64,000 nucleotides of DNA from Elusimicrobia bacterium GWD2_63_28 (GTDB lineage Bacteria > Elusimicrobiota > Elusimicrobia > Elusimicrobiales > UBA9959), in contig MGUI01000007.1 of the NCBI GenBank assembly GCA_001799895.1, positions 62,001 through 126,000 of the forward strand, written 5' to 3'. The notes beneath the pieces were generated by a model. The model did not search any database. It saw only the letters and a program-made list of their open reading frames with translations, and had not been told where the DNA came from. Of this stretch, positions 46,165 to 55,372 are shown piece by piece. The position numbers and the translations under genes are program-made. The number at the start of each line of letters is the position of its first letter. The first letter of the stretch is position 1.

Positions 46165-46247
46165 GTTGAAACTCCGTTGCGCCGCCGCGCGGCGCGTCAT
46201 TTGCTACAATAATATTCTATTATTTTATAAAGGGGCGATAAAAGGAA
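46165..46247. promoter_or_regulatory. AT-rich divergent region DUF1646 / patatin
   Basis: An AT-rich core (about 46201-46231) divides the two divergent genes. Rightward, TTGCTA (46201-46206) and TTTATA (46224-46229) are 17 bp apart, and AAAAGGAA before the patatin ATG is a Shine-Dalgarno site. Leftward, a GC-rich near-palindrome (about 46181-46196) lies between the AT core and the DUF1646 GGAG site and could fold in its leader. Confidence 0.4.
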
Positions 46248-47180
46248 ATGTTCAAGTTCAGGCGGCCCGTGGGCCTTTTCCTTTGCGGCGGCGGCGCGCT
46301 GGGGGCCTGGCAGTCCGGCGTGCTGGCCGAGCTGGTCAGGCAGGGCCTGCATTTCGACGCGCTCGCCGGCTTCAGCATCGGCTCGCTCAACGGCGCGGCC
46401 TACTGCTACAACAAGACCGGGGAACTGGGCCAGATCTGGCGGAACATGAAGCCCTCCACGATCCTGGAGCTGAAGCCCCGGTTCTACAATATCCCCCTGG
46501 AGCTTTACCAGCAGGACAGCGGCAGCCTGGCCAACAAGGTCAACTTCTTCTTCCAGAACCGCCTTTCCCGCCTCACGCTTTTCTCCAATAAGCCGGTCTA
46601 CGAGTTCCTGAACGGCTGGCTGGCGCGCAGCGGCCCGCAGTTCCCGCGCAATATAAAGTTTTACGTCATCAGCCACGCCGTCGAGATGAAGCTGCCCTAT
46701 GTAGTTCGTTTCGACGGCTCCACGCAGAGCCATAACCTGTCTTTCGTGGACTCGCTGATGGCCAGCTGCTCCATCCCGATGATCTTCCCGCCGGTGCCGG
46801 TAGAGGAGCACGGCCGCCGCTACAATTTGGTGGACGGCGGCGTGATAGGCATCGCCACCATAAACCTGAGCCTCTTCGAGGGCTGCCGCACGGTGATCAT
46901 GATAGGCAACTCCCGCCCCGAGGATATGGACTTTCCGGCCCTCGGGCCTTTCGGCTATTTCGAGCGCAAGGCCCGGCGGATGCTGGCGCTGCATACCCAG
47001 AAGATCTACGAGTCCCGCGTGTTCATAAAGTCCGAGCCCGAAGTTTACCTGATCAAGCCGCCGACGGACCTGGGCGTGAACCTGCTGGAATTCGACGGGG
47101 TCAAGTGCGGCAAAGCCTACGACATCGGCGAGGCCGAGGCCAGGATCTTCCTGCGCAACGCGGAGCGGACCAACAGCTGA
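46248..47180 (+). CDS. Cytoplasmic patatin-like phospholipase
   Basis: This 310-residue protein has a patatin domain with oxyanion motif GGGALG (14-19), nucleophile Ser43 in GFSIG, and Asp196 in LVDGG. There is no signal peptide, unlike the other patatin at 17.3 kb, so it should act in the cytoplasm or on the inner leaflet. It is followed one base later by the TauE-family gene. A good Shine-Dalgarno (AAAAGGAA) precedes it. Confidence 0.85.
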   Translation: MFKFRRPVGLFLCGGGALGAWQSGVLAELVRQGLHFDALAGFSIGSLNGAAYCYNKTGELGQIWRNMKPSTILELKPRFYNIPLELYQQDSGSLANKVNFFFQNRLSRLTLFSNKPVYEFLNGWLARSGPQFPRNIKFYVISHAVEMKLPYVVRFDGSTQSHNLSFVDSLMASCSIPMIFPPVPVEEHGRRYNLVDGGVIGIATINLSLFEGCRTVIMIGNSRPEDMDFPALGPFGYFERKARRMLALHTQKIYESRVFIKSEPEVYLIKPPTDLGVNLLEFDGVKCGKAYDIGEAEARIFLRNAERTNS

Positions 47181-47181
47181 C

Positions 47182-48024
47182 ATGTTTGAACTGACGGCAT
47201 TAAATTTCTTTATCCTGGCGGCCTTCGGCGTCTTCATAGGCCTGCTCGGTTCCGCGCTGGGCATCGGCGGGGGCATCTTCATGGTGCCCTTCCTGGTGCT
47301 GGCGCTGGACCTCCCCATACACCAGGCGGTGGCCGCCTCGCTGGTGGCGATAGTGGCCACCTCCAGCGCCGTCGCCGCGGTCAACGTCGAGCGGGGCCTG
47401 GCCAATATCCGGCTGGGGGTGACGCTGGAAGTTACCACGGCGCTGGGCTCCATCCTGGGCGCGCTCGTGGCGCACCGGCTGCCGGCCCAGGCGGTGCAGC
47501 TGCTGTTCGCGTTTACGCTTTTCCCGGTTTCGGCCCTGATGTTCCTGAAGGGCCGCCGGGGCTTGTCCGCCCCGCGGCGCCCTGCTCCGGCGGCCGCAGG
47601 CCCGTCGGCTTTCGATTCTTCTTTCTTCGACCCCGCGGCAGGGGCCCAGACTCCGTACGCGGTCAAGAACATGGCCCCGGCCTCCGCCGTCTCTTTCTTT
47701 GCCGGCTCTCTTTCGGGCCTGCTCGGCATTGGCGGCGGCATAGTGCAGGTGCCGCTGATGAACCTGCTGTGCGGCGTGCCCATGAAGGCCGCGGCGGCTA
47801 CCAGCAATTTCATCATCGGGGTTTCCGCGGCGGCCAGCGCCTATGTCTATTTCCGCAAAGGCCTGGTGCCGCTGGAGCTGACGGCGGTGATAGTCGTAGG
47901 AGTGCTGCTGGGTTCTTTCCTCGGCATCTACGCGCTGTACAGGGCCAGGTCGGAGAAACTGCAGCTGGTGTTCGCCGCGCTGACGCTGCTGGTGGCGGTA
48001 AAGATGCTGCTGAAGGCGCTTTGA
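47182..48024 (+). CDS. TauE/SafE family membrane exporter
   Basis: This 280-residue protein has two related halves of four or so membrane segments each, with GSALGIGGGIFMVP near 24-37 and GLLGIGGGIVQVP near 182-194, the repeat signature of TauE/SafE (COG0730) proteins. These are thought to export sulfite, sulfoacetate or other small anions. It lies two bases before the DUF1634 gene, its usual partner. A Pro/Ala-rich insert (about 130-160) separates the halves. Confidence 0.87.
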   Translation: MFELTALNFFILAAFGVFIGLLGSALGIGGGIFMVPFLVLALDLPIHQAVAASLVAIVATSSAVAAVNVERGLANIRLGVTLEVTTALGSILGALVAHRLPAQAVQLLFAFTLFPVSALMFLKGRRGLSAPRRPAPAAAGPSAFDSSFFDPAAGAQTPYAVKNMAPASAVSFFAGSLSGLLGIGGGIVQVPLMNLLCGVPMKAAAATSNFIIGVSAAASAYVYFRKGLVPLELTAVIVVGVLLGSFLGIYALYRARSEKLQLVFAALTLLVAVKMLLKAL

Positions 48025-48025
48025 T

Positions 48026-48301
48026 ATGTTCTCGGAAAAAACTTTCGCCAAACTCATACAGCGCACGCTGCTGGCCGGCGTGTTCCTGAGCCTTTTTTTG
48101 CTCCTGGCCGGTTTCGGCCTGTCGCTGACCGGCTCTCCCGCCGGGGGGGCCCTGCTGCGGGCAGGACTGCTGGCCCTGCTGCTGACCCCGGCCGCCCGCG
48201 TGACCATGCTGGTCTACGGCTACTGGCGCTGCGGGGAATATTATTTCGCGCTGGCCTCCTTCGTAGTGCTGGGGCTGTTGGGAGTTTCGATTCTTATTTA
48301 G
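48026..48301 (+). CDS. DUF1634 small membrane protein
   Basis: This 91-residue protein has three hydrophobic segments (about 13-34, 44-62, 70-90). It matches the small DUF1634 family that commonly follows TauE/SafE genes, as here. It may be an accessory subunit of that exporter. No motif reveals a catalytic role. Confidence 0.75.
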   Translation: MFSEKTFAKLIQRTLLAGVFLSLFLLLAGFGLSLTGSPAGGALLRAGLLALLLTPAARVTMLVYGYWRCGEYYFALASFVVLGLLGVSILI

Positions 48302-48309
48302 GACACCTA

Positions 48310-49554
48310 ATGAAAAACCTCCTGCTCTGTTCGCTGTTGATCTGCGCCCCGGCCGCGGCCGGGGCCCTGCCGTCGCTGGCCTCTTCTTTCGCCGAAGATG
48401 AGCTGGGGCCCGCGCTGGTGGACCTGAAAGCCTCCACCCGGCCCTTTACGCTGAGCCGCGGCGCCGACGAGCGCTATGACCGCGGCATAGCCCTGATGTA
48501 CCGCCTGGAGTTCGACCGGTCCGAGAAGGAATTCAGGGAAATAATCGCCGCTTCGCCGGAAGACCCGGCGGGCTATTTCGCGCTGGCGGCGCTGGCCTGG
48601 TGGCGCTATTCGCAGAATTTCGACATGGAAGGCAGCCTGGGCGGGGTGGAAAAAGAGTTCATGGTCAACGCGGACAAGACCATAGCGCTGGCGAAGAAGA
48701 TGGTTGACGGGGGGCGCGACCTGGACCAGGCCTACTTCTTCATGGGCAGCGCCTACGGCCTGCAGGGCCGCTGGTACGCCGTGAAGCGCAGCTGGTGGCG
48801 CGCCTACACGCACGGCCGGAAGGGGCGTAAATTTCTCAAGAAATGCGTCGAGGCGAACCCGGCGGTTTACGACGCCTACCTCGGGCTGGGGATCTTCGAC
48901 TATTACGCGGCCACGCTGCCCGGCGCCCTCGGGCTGGGCGCCAAGCTGTTCGCCGGCGGGGACAGGCAGCGCGGCATGGAGTACGTGCAGATAGCCAGGA
49001 ACAAGGGGCGCTTCTTCAAGATGGAGGCGCGCTTCTTCCTGATAGAGATCTACTCCATGCACGAGCACGATTTCAAGGCGGCTTACGCCGAGACGGAAGA
49101 GCTGAAGGCGGTGGACCCGTCCAACATGCTGTTCCGCGTCGGCGAGATCATGACCCACATACAGGCCGAGGACTGGAAGGGCGTGCTGGCCGAGTGCGAG
49201 GCCTTCCTCGGGGCCTGGCAGGTACGGCCGCAGAAGGGCCTGGAGCAGCAGCTGGCCATGATCTACCTTTCGGCCGGGGACGCGCTGATAGCCATGAAGC
49301 GCTACGAAGAGGCCGTGGCCTGGCTGACCACGGGCATCGAAAAGACCGGCTACAGCCAGAAAGGCTGGGTGACTTACTGCTACCTGCGCCGGGCGCAGGC
49401 CCTGGACCTGCTGGGCCGGCGGCTGGACGCGCTGCCGGATTACCGGCGCGCGGAGACCCGCCCTAATTTCTGGGATTCCAAAAAATACGCCAAGGCCGGG
49501 CTGAAGGCGTCCCCGGACTACAGGGAAGTCTACCGCCAGATGACAGTGGACTAG
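48310..49554 (+). CDS. Secreted TPR-like protein of unknown function
   Basis: This 414-residue protein has a signal peptide (about 1-19, ending AAAGA). It then shows helical repeats resembling tetratricopeptides, such as GIALMYRLEFDRSEKEFREI (about 58-77) and LAMIYLSAGDALIAMKRYEEAVAWL (about 317-341). A long WYAVKRSWWRAYTHGRKGRKF segment near 157-177 is unusually aromatic and basic. I do not recognise a named family. It starts eight bases after DUF1634, so it is likely in the same operon. Confidence 0.65.
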   Translation: MKNLLLCSLLICAPAAAGALPSLASSFAEDELGPALVDLKASTRPFTLSRGADERYDRGIALMYRLEFDRSEKEFREIIAASPEDPAGYFALAALAWWRYSQNFDMEGSLGGVEKEFMVNADKTIALAKKMVDGGRDLDQAYFFMGSAYGLQGRWYAVKRSWWRAYTHGRKGRKFLKKCVEANPAVYDAYLGLGIFDYYAATLPGALGLGAKLFAGGDRQRGMEYVQIARNKGRFFKMEARFFLIEIYSMHEHDFKAAYAETEELKAVDPSNMLFRVGEIMTHIQAEDWKGVLAECEAFLGAWQVRPQKGLEQQLAMIYLSAGDALIAMKRYEEAVAWLTTGIEKTGYSQKGWVTYCYLRRAQALDLLGRRLDALPDYRRAETRPNFWDSKKYAKAGLKASPDYREVYRQMTVD

Positions 49555-49576
49555 AAAAACCGGAAGCTTAAAATCC

Positions 49577-49582
49577 TATAAT
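49577..49582 (+). promoter_or_regulatory. -10 box of the nucleotidyltransferase gene
   Basis: TATAAT lies 18 bases before the ATG at 49601, with GAGGTG (about 49590-49595) as the Shine-Dalgarno site in between. A matching -35 box is not clear. Confidence 0.4.
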
Positions 49583-49600
49583 TCCCAGCGAGGTGCTAAT

Positions 49601-50608
49601 ATGAAAAGAACTGAATTTACGGCGGTGGTGCCGGTGGCCGGAGCGGGGACGCGGTTGCGCCCCCACACGCATACTTATCCCAAGGTGCTGCTTACCGTGG
49701 GGGACAAGCCGATAATAGGCCACATCCTCGACGACATCTCCGCCGCGGGGATTAAAAAGGTCTGCCTGGTGGTGGGCTACCTGGGCGAGAAGATAAAGGA
49801 GTACGTCTCCGGGAACTACAAGGGCCTTGAGGTGACTTACGTGGAGCAGCCCGAGCCCAAGGGCCTGGGCCACGCCATCTGGCTGACCCGCCGCGCGGTG
49901 ACCGGGCCGGTGGTGGTGATGCTGGGCGACACCATACTCGACGCCGATCTTTCCAAGTTCCTGGGTTCGAAAGAAGACTGCATAGCGGTGAAGGAAGTGG
50001 CGGACCCGCGCCGCTTCGGCGTGGTGGAGGTGAAGGGGGGGCATATCTCGGCCATGGTGGAGAAGCCCGAGCATCCGAAGACGAAGCTGGCCATCGTCGG
50101 CATCTACTCCTTCCGCAACTCGGCCCTGCTCTACAACAGCCTGGAGCGGCTGGTGGAGTCGGGCAGGACCACCAAGGGCGAGATACAGTTCACCGACGCG
50201 CTGGCGATGCTGGTGAAGGGCGGACACAAGATAAAGCCGGTGCCGATAGAGGGCTGGTATGACTGCGGCAAGCCCGAGACGCTGCTGGAGACCAACCGCC
50301 ACATACTCGACAAGAAAAAATTCTCCCCGAAGGCGAAGAACTCGCTGATAATCCCGCCGGTCTACATCTCCCCTACGGCGAGGGTTGAGAACTCCATCGT
50401 CGGGCCGTACGCCTCCATAGGCGACGGCGCCAGGATCGATTCCTCCATCATCTCGGATTCCATCGTCAACGAGAACGCCCAGATAATGAACATCAACCTG
50501 GGCGGTTCGCTGGTGGGCCCGAGCGCCACCGTCATCGGGCGCAAGGACCAGCTCAACGTCGGGGAAAACTCCGAAATAAGGTTCGACAAGACTATCTGCG
50601 AGCCTTAG
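49601..50608 (+). CDS. Sugar-1-phosphate nucleotidyltransferase with left-handed beta-helix tail
   Basis: This 335-residue protein has the nucleotidyl-binding signature GAGTRLRPHT followed by YPKVLL (about 12-30) and a Rossmann-like core to about 235. Its tail (about 250-325) is made of hexapeptide-like repeats. It makes an NDP-sugar from NTP and sugar-1-phosphate; the glucose-1-phosphate thymidylyl- or uridylyltransferase type is most likely. It may feed the glycan clusters 15-28 kb away. Its last four bases overlap the end of the convergent kinase gene. Confidence 0.83.
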   Translation: MKRTEFTAVVPVAGAGTRLRPHTHTYPKVLLTVGDKPIIGHILDDISAAGIKKVCLVVGYLGEKIKEYVSGNYKGLEVTYVEQPEPKGLGHAIWLTRRAVTGPVVVMLGDTILDADLSKFLGSKEDCIAVKEVADPRRFGVVEVKGGHISAMVEKPEHPKTKLAIVGIYSFRNSALLYNSLERLVESGRTTKGEIQFTDALAMLVKGGHKIKPVPIEGWYDCGKPETLLETNRHILDKKKFSPKAKNSLIIPPVYISPTARVENSIVGPYASIGDGARIDSSIISDSIVNENAQIMNINLGGSLVGPSATVIGRKDQLNVGENSEIRFDKTICEP

Positions 50609-53112
50609 GCGGCTCCCGCCCTTATCTCGGCGGCGGGCAGCGTGAAGTAGAAGGTGGTCCCTTTGCCGTCCGCGCTGTCCACCCACACCCTGCCGCCGTG
50701 CAGCTCGATAAAATCTTTGACTATGACCAGCCCCAGGCCCACGCCCTCCTGCGTGTCGTAGGACGCGACCTGGACGAACTTCTTGAAGATCTTGTCCAGG
50801 TTCTCCTTGGGTATGCCGTGGCCGGTATCCCGCACCCCGAACAGCACCCCTCCGTCCGCCGCGGGGTTAGGCCCGGCGGCCACCGTGATGGTGCCTCCCT
50901 CCGGCGTGGCTTTTATGGCGTTGGAGATCAGGTTCGTCAGCACCTGCACTATGCGCGGCGGGTCGGCCAGGGCGCAAAGGTCTTCCGCCACGGGGCGCAC
51001 GCTCAGCGTTATCCCCTTGGTCTTGGCCCAGGGGACCAGCCCGTCGGCGGTTTCCGCCAGGATGGGCGCCACCAGCGAGGGCTGAGGGTGCATGTCCATT
51101 TTGCCGGCCTGGAGTTTTGAGAAGTCCAGGATCCCCTTGATCATCTGGCTGAGCCGGTGGCTGTTGCGGATGCTGATGTCGAGGAACTTGTTCTCCGTCT
51201 GATCCAGCTTCTGCCCGGCCCCGTCGTTCAGCATCTCCAGGGCGGCGGTTATGGAGGACAGCGGGGATTGCAGGTCGTGGGTGATGCGCGAAAGGAACTC
51301 CTCCTGCATCTTCTGCGCTTCTTTGTACTTGGTGATCTCGGGCAGGGTGGTGTAGGTGCCCAGCACGCGGCCCTCGTCGTCTTCCAGCAGGGCCACCGAC
51401 CGGCGCAGCGCCCGGCCCATGCGCTCGTCGCCCTGCACGTCCACCTCGCCGGAAACGGGGTTGTCCCCGGTAAGGTCCATGTCCTTGGAGAGGGTGAGGA
51501 AATGCTCGCCCGGCCTCATGTGCTCGGAGATATGCTTGCCCACGGCGTCGGCCAGCTTGGTGCCGGCTATCTCCTCGGCCACGGGGTTCATCATCAGGAT
51601 CCTGCCGTCCTTGTCCACTATAACCTTGCCTTCCGCCACCCGCGACAGCACGTGCTCGGTGCGGCTGCGGGTTTTCAGGGCCTGCTCCTTTTCCGCGGCC
51701 AGCGCCCTTGTGGATTCGGCGATCTGCTGCTCCATCGTCTCTTTGAGCATCTTCATCGCGTCCTCATAGGCGTGTACGCGGTCCCTGGGATCTTTCACGG
51801 TGGATTCCACCAGCCCTTTCAAGATGCCGCCGAAACTCATATTGGCCAGCGCGCTGGCCTGCTGCTGGTCTTCCGTTTTTTTCTCGGCTTCCGCCGGGGC
51901 CGCCTGTTCCTGCTTTGCGGCCGCGGCCGGCGCCGGCTCGAAAATAGAATCCATAGCCGACTTTGGCAGAGGCGTATTCGCCGCTGCGCCCCGGGGGGCC
52001 GGCCTGGCCGGGCCGAAAATAGCGTCGCAATCGACGGTGGAACCTGTGCAATGGCCCTGCTCTGTGCTGCCGGAAACAGCGCCGCGTCCCTGGCCGGTGC
52101 CGCCGGAGCCCTGGCCCGTACCGCCGCGTCCCTGGCCGGTGCCGCCGGAGCCTCCCGAGCCCTGGCCCGTGCCGTGTCCGCCCGAACCGCCGGAACCCTG
52201 TCCTGTGCCCGGAGCCGCGGCTGGCCCGCGGCCGGTGCCGGTTCCGGCAACCGCGGCGCCTCCCGTGGCCCTCTCGATCGTATGTGCCGTTGCGGGCGCC
52301 GGCGCGGCTTGCCTCGGGGGAGGAGCCGCAGCGGGCCTCGCTGCCTGTGCCGGCGCGGCCTGCCTGGGAGGCGGAGCCGCAGCGGGTCTCGCGGCCGGTG
52401 CCGGGGCGGCGCTGCGTATCGGCTGCGCGGCCTGCGCGGTCGTCCCGGGCGAGGCCGCGGTCCTCGCGGGCGGAGCATACGCGGCCGACCGCGGAGCTTG
52501 CGCCGGGGGCGCCTGCCGGGGCTGCTGCTGCGGCGCCGCGCGGGCCGGCCGGGTTTCCTGTTCCTCCGCCGGCTCATACCTGTAGCCCTGCTGCTGCCGC
52601 GAATAACCTGCTTCCTTTATGTAATGCGTCGATTCGGACCTGATATTCGTCACGCCTTTCGCGGCGAAGAACTCGTCTATGGAACCGGGGCGGTTCCTGG
52701 CCGGGGTGGAGAGGAATTCGCACAGTATGCCGAGTTCGAAAGACTGCAGCTTGTTCAGGAAGGTGAGGCCGGTCAGGTTGTGCGCCTTCAGGAAGGCGTT
52801 CAGGTTCTGGGATTCCTGCGTGAGGGCCGGCACCGGGGCGTCGTTGAAAAGCCACGCGTCGTTGGCGAAGGAGATCGTCAGGGAATCGTCTTTCCTGGCC
52901 TTAAGGATCATGCCGATCAGGGTCATGTTCTTGTGCACGGAGTCTATTACGACGGGATGGGACAGACCGTATAGCGCCGTGTTCTTGATGGCCTTGGCGA
53001 GCGCCGTCAGCAGGGTGGAGCAGAGCTCCGTGTAGGACATCTCGTAGCTGGAATAGTCCGGGGCGTACTGGGCCACGCTTTGATCCAGGCCATTATCTTC
53101 AAGCGGTTCCAT
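50605..53112 (-). CDS. PAS-containing sensor histidine kinase with novel N-terminal domain
   Basis: This 835-residue kinase has no membrane segment. Residues about 20-165 form a helical domain I do not recognise. A Pro/Ala/Gln-rich stretch (about 190-280) and a Gly/Thr/Gln repeat (about 290-346) follow. Next are a helix (about 440-485), a PAS domain (about 487-600), a HisKA box with His612 in THDLQSP, and an ATPase domain (N box about 727-740, DTGHGIP, GVGLGLVIV). The ATG at 53112 is chosen because GGGG lies about eight bases upstream; a GTG at 53121 is the alternative. It follows the receiver-ATPase gene. Confidence 0.85.
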   Translation of the reverse strand: MEPLEDNGLDQSVAQYAPDYSSYEMSYTELCSTLLTALAKAIKNTALYGLSHPVVIDSVHKNMTLIGMILKARKDDSLTISFANDAWLFNDAPVPALTQESQNLNAFLKAHNLTGLTFLNKLQSFELGILCEFLSTPARNRPGSIDEFFAAKGVTNIRSESTHYIKEAGYSRQQQGYRYEPAEEQETRPARAAPQQQPRQAPPAQAPRSAAYAPPARTAASPGTTAQAAQPIRSAAPAPAARPAAAPPPRQAAPAQAARPAAAPPPRQAAPAPATAHTIERATGGAAVAGTGTGRGPAAAPGTGQGSGGSGGHGTGQGSGGSGGTGQGRGGTGQGSGGTGQGRGAVSGSTEQGHCTGSTVDCDAIFGPARPAPRGAAANTPLPKSAMDSIFEPAPAAAAKQEQAAPAEAEKKTEDQQQASALANMSFGGILKGLVESTVKDPRDRVHAYEDAMKMLKETMEQQIAESTRALAAEKEQALKTRSRTEHVLSRVAEGKVIVDKDGRILMMNPVAEEIAGTKLADAVGKHISEHMRPGEHFLTLSKDMDLTGDNPVSGEVDVQGDERMGRALRRSVALLEDDEGRVLGTYTTLPEITKYKEAQKMQEEFLSRITHDLQSPLSSITAALEMLNDGAGQKLDQTENKFLDISIRNSHRLSQMIKGILDFSKLQAGKMDMHPQPSLVAPILAETADGLVPWAKTKGITLSVRPVAEDLCALADPPRIVQVLTNLISNAIKATPEGGTITVAAGPNPAADGGVLFGVRDTGHGIPKENLDKIFKKFVQVASYDTQEGVGLGLVIVKDFIELHGGRVWVDSADGKGTTFYFTLPAAEIRAGAA

Positions 53113-53117
53113 ATAGA

Positions 53118-55229
53118 TCACCCCATCATTATCTTGAACGCCTCGGACAGGGAGGTCTGGCCCTGCCTGACCGCGTCAAGGACCGACTGGCGCAGCGAGG
53201 TCATGCCCTCGCTGACGGCCAGCGCGTTCAATTTGTCCACGTCGTTGCTGGTGGTTATCATCTGCCTCATAGCGGTAGATTCCACCGGCATCACCTCGAA
53301 AACGGCCCTGCGCCCGGAGAAGCCGCCGTTGCAGCTGTGGCAGCCCACGGGGTGGTATACTATTTTTAGGGAAGCTATCTCCTCCTCGGTCAGGAACTTT
53401 TTATCGTCTTCGGTAACCCCGCCCTTGCCGCGGCAGTGCGGGCAGAGGGTGCGCACCAGGCGCTGGGCGACCACCAGTTTTACGCTGGCGGCCACCAGGT
53501 AGGGGGCTACGCCCATGTGCGTGAGCCGGATGATCGTGCCGGGCGCGCTGTTGGTATGCAGCGTGGAGAAGACCAAGTGGCCGGTGATGGAGGCCTTGAT
53601 GGCAATCTCGGCGGTCTCCATGTCGCGGATCTCGCCCACCAGCATGATGTCGGGGTCCTGGCGCAGGAAGGCGCGCAGCGTGGATTCGAAGGTGAGGCCG
53701 ATGCTGGAGAGGATCTTCACCTGGTTGACGTTGGGGACCTCGTACTCGACGGGGTCCTCGGCCGTCATGATGTTGACGTCGGGCTTGTTCAGCACGTTGA
53801 TCATCGTGTAGAGGGTGGTGGTCTTGCCGCTGCCGGTGGGCCCGGTCACCAAAATGAGGCCGTTGGAGCTTTTTAGCGCGCCTTCCACGCAGGTGTGTTC
53901 GCGCGGGGAGAGGGTAAGCTTGGACAGGTCGCTGTTGAGCTTGCTCTGGCCCAGCACGCGCATCACTATCTTCTCGCCTTTGATGCAGGGCACCGTGCTG
54001 ACGCGGAACTCTATCTTGTTGCCGCGTATCACTACCCGGAACTGCCCGTCCTGCGGCAGGCGGCGCTCGGTGATGACCAGGCTGCTCATGATCTTTATGC
54101 GCGCGGTAAGCCGCTGGTGGATGGAGATCGGGAGCGTGGTGAGCAGCCGCAGCACGCCGTCCACGCGGACGCGCACCACGACGCGGTTCTCGAAGGGCTC
54201 TATGTGTATGTCCGAGGCCCGCATTTCCACGGCCGCCATCAGGATCTTGTTCACGCGTTGTATCAGCGGCGAGTCGTGGCTGAGGTTCTCGAGGCCCTGG
54301 TTATCCTGGGGCTCATCCTTGCCGAAGCCGCCGCTTTCCAGCATCTCCAGCTCGGCATTGTCCTCGCCGAGCATCGCGTCCATGTCCACGCCCTCGGCCT
54401 CAGGCTCCGGCTCCGGCGCGGGGGCCGGCGGTTCCGGCTGGGCGATCAGCTCCGGGCCCGACTCCGGCTCCGCCACCGGTTCTGGCTGGCGCGCTTCGGT
54501 AGGCAGCTCAACCTGCACAGGTTCAGGCGGAAGTTCTTCCTGTGGCAGCGGCTCTTCCGGCTGCGCCGGCGCCGCCGCGGCCGGCAGCGCCGAGGCTTTT
54601 TCAAAGCGCTCTATGGCCAGCGAAGGCGGCTCCAGCTCTACCTCCTCGGGCAGCTCCACGCTCTCCTGTTTCGGCTCCGGCCTGGGCTCCGGTTTAGGCT
54701 CCGGCCTGTGAGGGGCCTGCTGGGGCACGCTGCCGAAAGCCCGGTAGATGCTGTCTAAAAGCTTGGCGTTGGAAACCGGCTTCTCCAGGAAATCCGTGAT
54801 GTCCATGTTCAGGGTGCGCAGCTGGGCCCGGTTGGTGGCCCCGGTGAACATTATTATCCTCAGTTTGCGGGTTTCGTAGTTGCTGCGGATCTCTTGTATC
54901 AGCTCGTACCCGTTCATCTTGGGCATATTGAAGTCGACCAGCACCAGGTCAGGGACCTGCCTGTTTATAACCTCCATGGCCTCCTGGCCATTGCCGGCCT
55001 CCAAGACAGTGTAATGGTTGACCATCAGCAGGTGTTTTACCAGCTCCCTGTAATCCCTGTTGTCGTCCACCACCAGCACGGTTCTCGCGGCATTGGCGGG
55101 GCGCTGCGCAGACGCCGGCGCGGGCTTAGCGGCGGGGAGCGACTGAGCCCGCGCCGGAGATACTGCCGGCGCCATCGCGGACTTCGTCCCGAAGTCCGCA
55201 CCCTGCTTGCTGGGAGCATACATCGTCAT
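53118..55229 (-). CDS. Receiver-GspE/PilB ATPase fusion
   Basis: This 703-residue protein starts with a receiver domain (about 48-165; acidic pair Asp55-Asp56, phosphoacceptor Asp99 in VLVDFNMP, Lys150 in EKPV). A Pro/Glu-rich linker (about 170-280) follows, then a type II secretion / type IV pilus assembly ATPase (about 315-700). The ATPase is complete: Walker A GPTGSGKT (463-470), GEIRD (532-536), and four zinc-type cysteines (596, 599, 630, 633). The usual N-terminal GspE domain is replaced by the receiver. A sensor kinase gene follows directly. Confidence 0.9.
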   Translation of the reverse strand: MTMYAPSKQGADFGTKSAMAPAVSPARAQSLPAAKPAPASAQRPANAARTVLVVDDNRDYRELVKHLLMVNHYTVLEAGNGQEAMEVINRQVPDLVLVDFNMPKMNGYELIQEIRSNYETRKLRIIMFTGATNRAQLRTLNMDITDFLEKPVSNAKLLDSIYRAFGSVPQQAPHRPEPKPEPRPEPKQESVELPEEVELEPPSLAIERFEKASALPAAAAPAQPEEPLPQEELPPEPVQVELPTEARQPEPVAEPESGPELIAQPEPPAPAPEPEPEAEGVDMDAMLGEDNAELEMLESGGFGKDEPQDNQGLENLSHDSPLIQRVNKILMAAVEMRASDIHIEPFENRVVVRVRVDGVLRLLTTLPISIHQRLTARIKIMSSLVITERRLPQDGQFRVVIRGNKIEFRVSTVPCIKGEKIVMRVLGQSKLNSDLSKLTLSPREHTCVEGALKSSNGLILVTGPTGSGKTTTLYTMINVLNKPDVNIMTAEDPVEYEVPNVNQVKILSSIGLTFESTLRAFLRQDPDIMLVGEIRDMETAEIAIKASITGHLVFSTLHTNSAPGTIIRLTHMGVAPYLVAASVKLVVAQRLVRTLCPHCRGKGGVTEDDKKFLTEEEIASLKIVYHPVGCHSCNGGFSGRRAVFEVMPVESTAMRQMITTSNDVDKLNALAVSEGMTSLRQSVLDAVRQGQTSLSEAFKIMMG

Positions 55230-55288
55230 AACCCCGCCTTATCTTCCGCCGGTTCCGGCTGCTGGCCGGCCCGGCCTCCTGCAACTAT

Positions 55289-55317
55289 AGTATAGGCCCG
55301 GGCGCCGGAATTTACAA
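55289..55317 (-). promoter_or_regulatory. Sigma70-type promoter of the receiver-ATPase gene
   Basis: On the minus strand TTGTAA (55317-55312) and TATACT (55294-55289) are exactly 17 bp apart. They lie about 60 bases upstream of the ATG at 55229, in an otherwise GC-rich gap. Confidence 0.6.
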
Positions 55318-55372
55318 TTGCCGGAATCCCAGTTTTATTGACTTTTATCCACTGCGGGGCTGTGCGGCGTGG

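Noticed and set aside
46181-46196. GC palindrome as an operator
   Set aside because: It consists of simple GCC/GGC repeats common in this genome; without copies at other promoters no operator can be claimed.
51837-52643. Repetitive region resembling a short tandem array or CRISPR
   Set aside because: The repeats are in frame inside the kinase gene, vary in length and encode Gly/Thr/Gln and Pro/Ala linkers; there are no uniform spacers.
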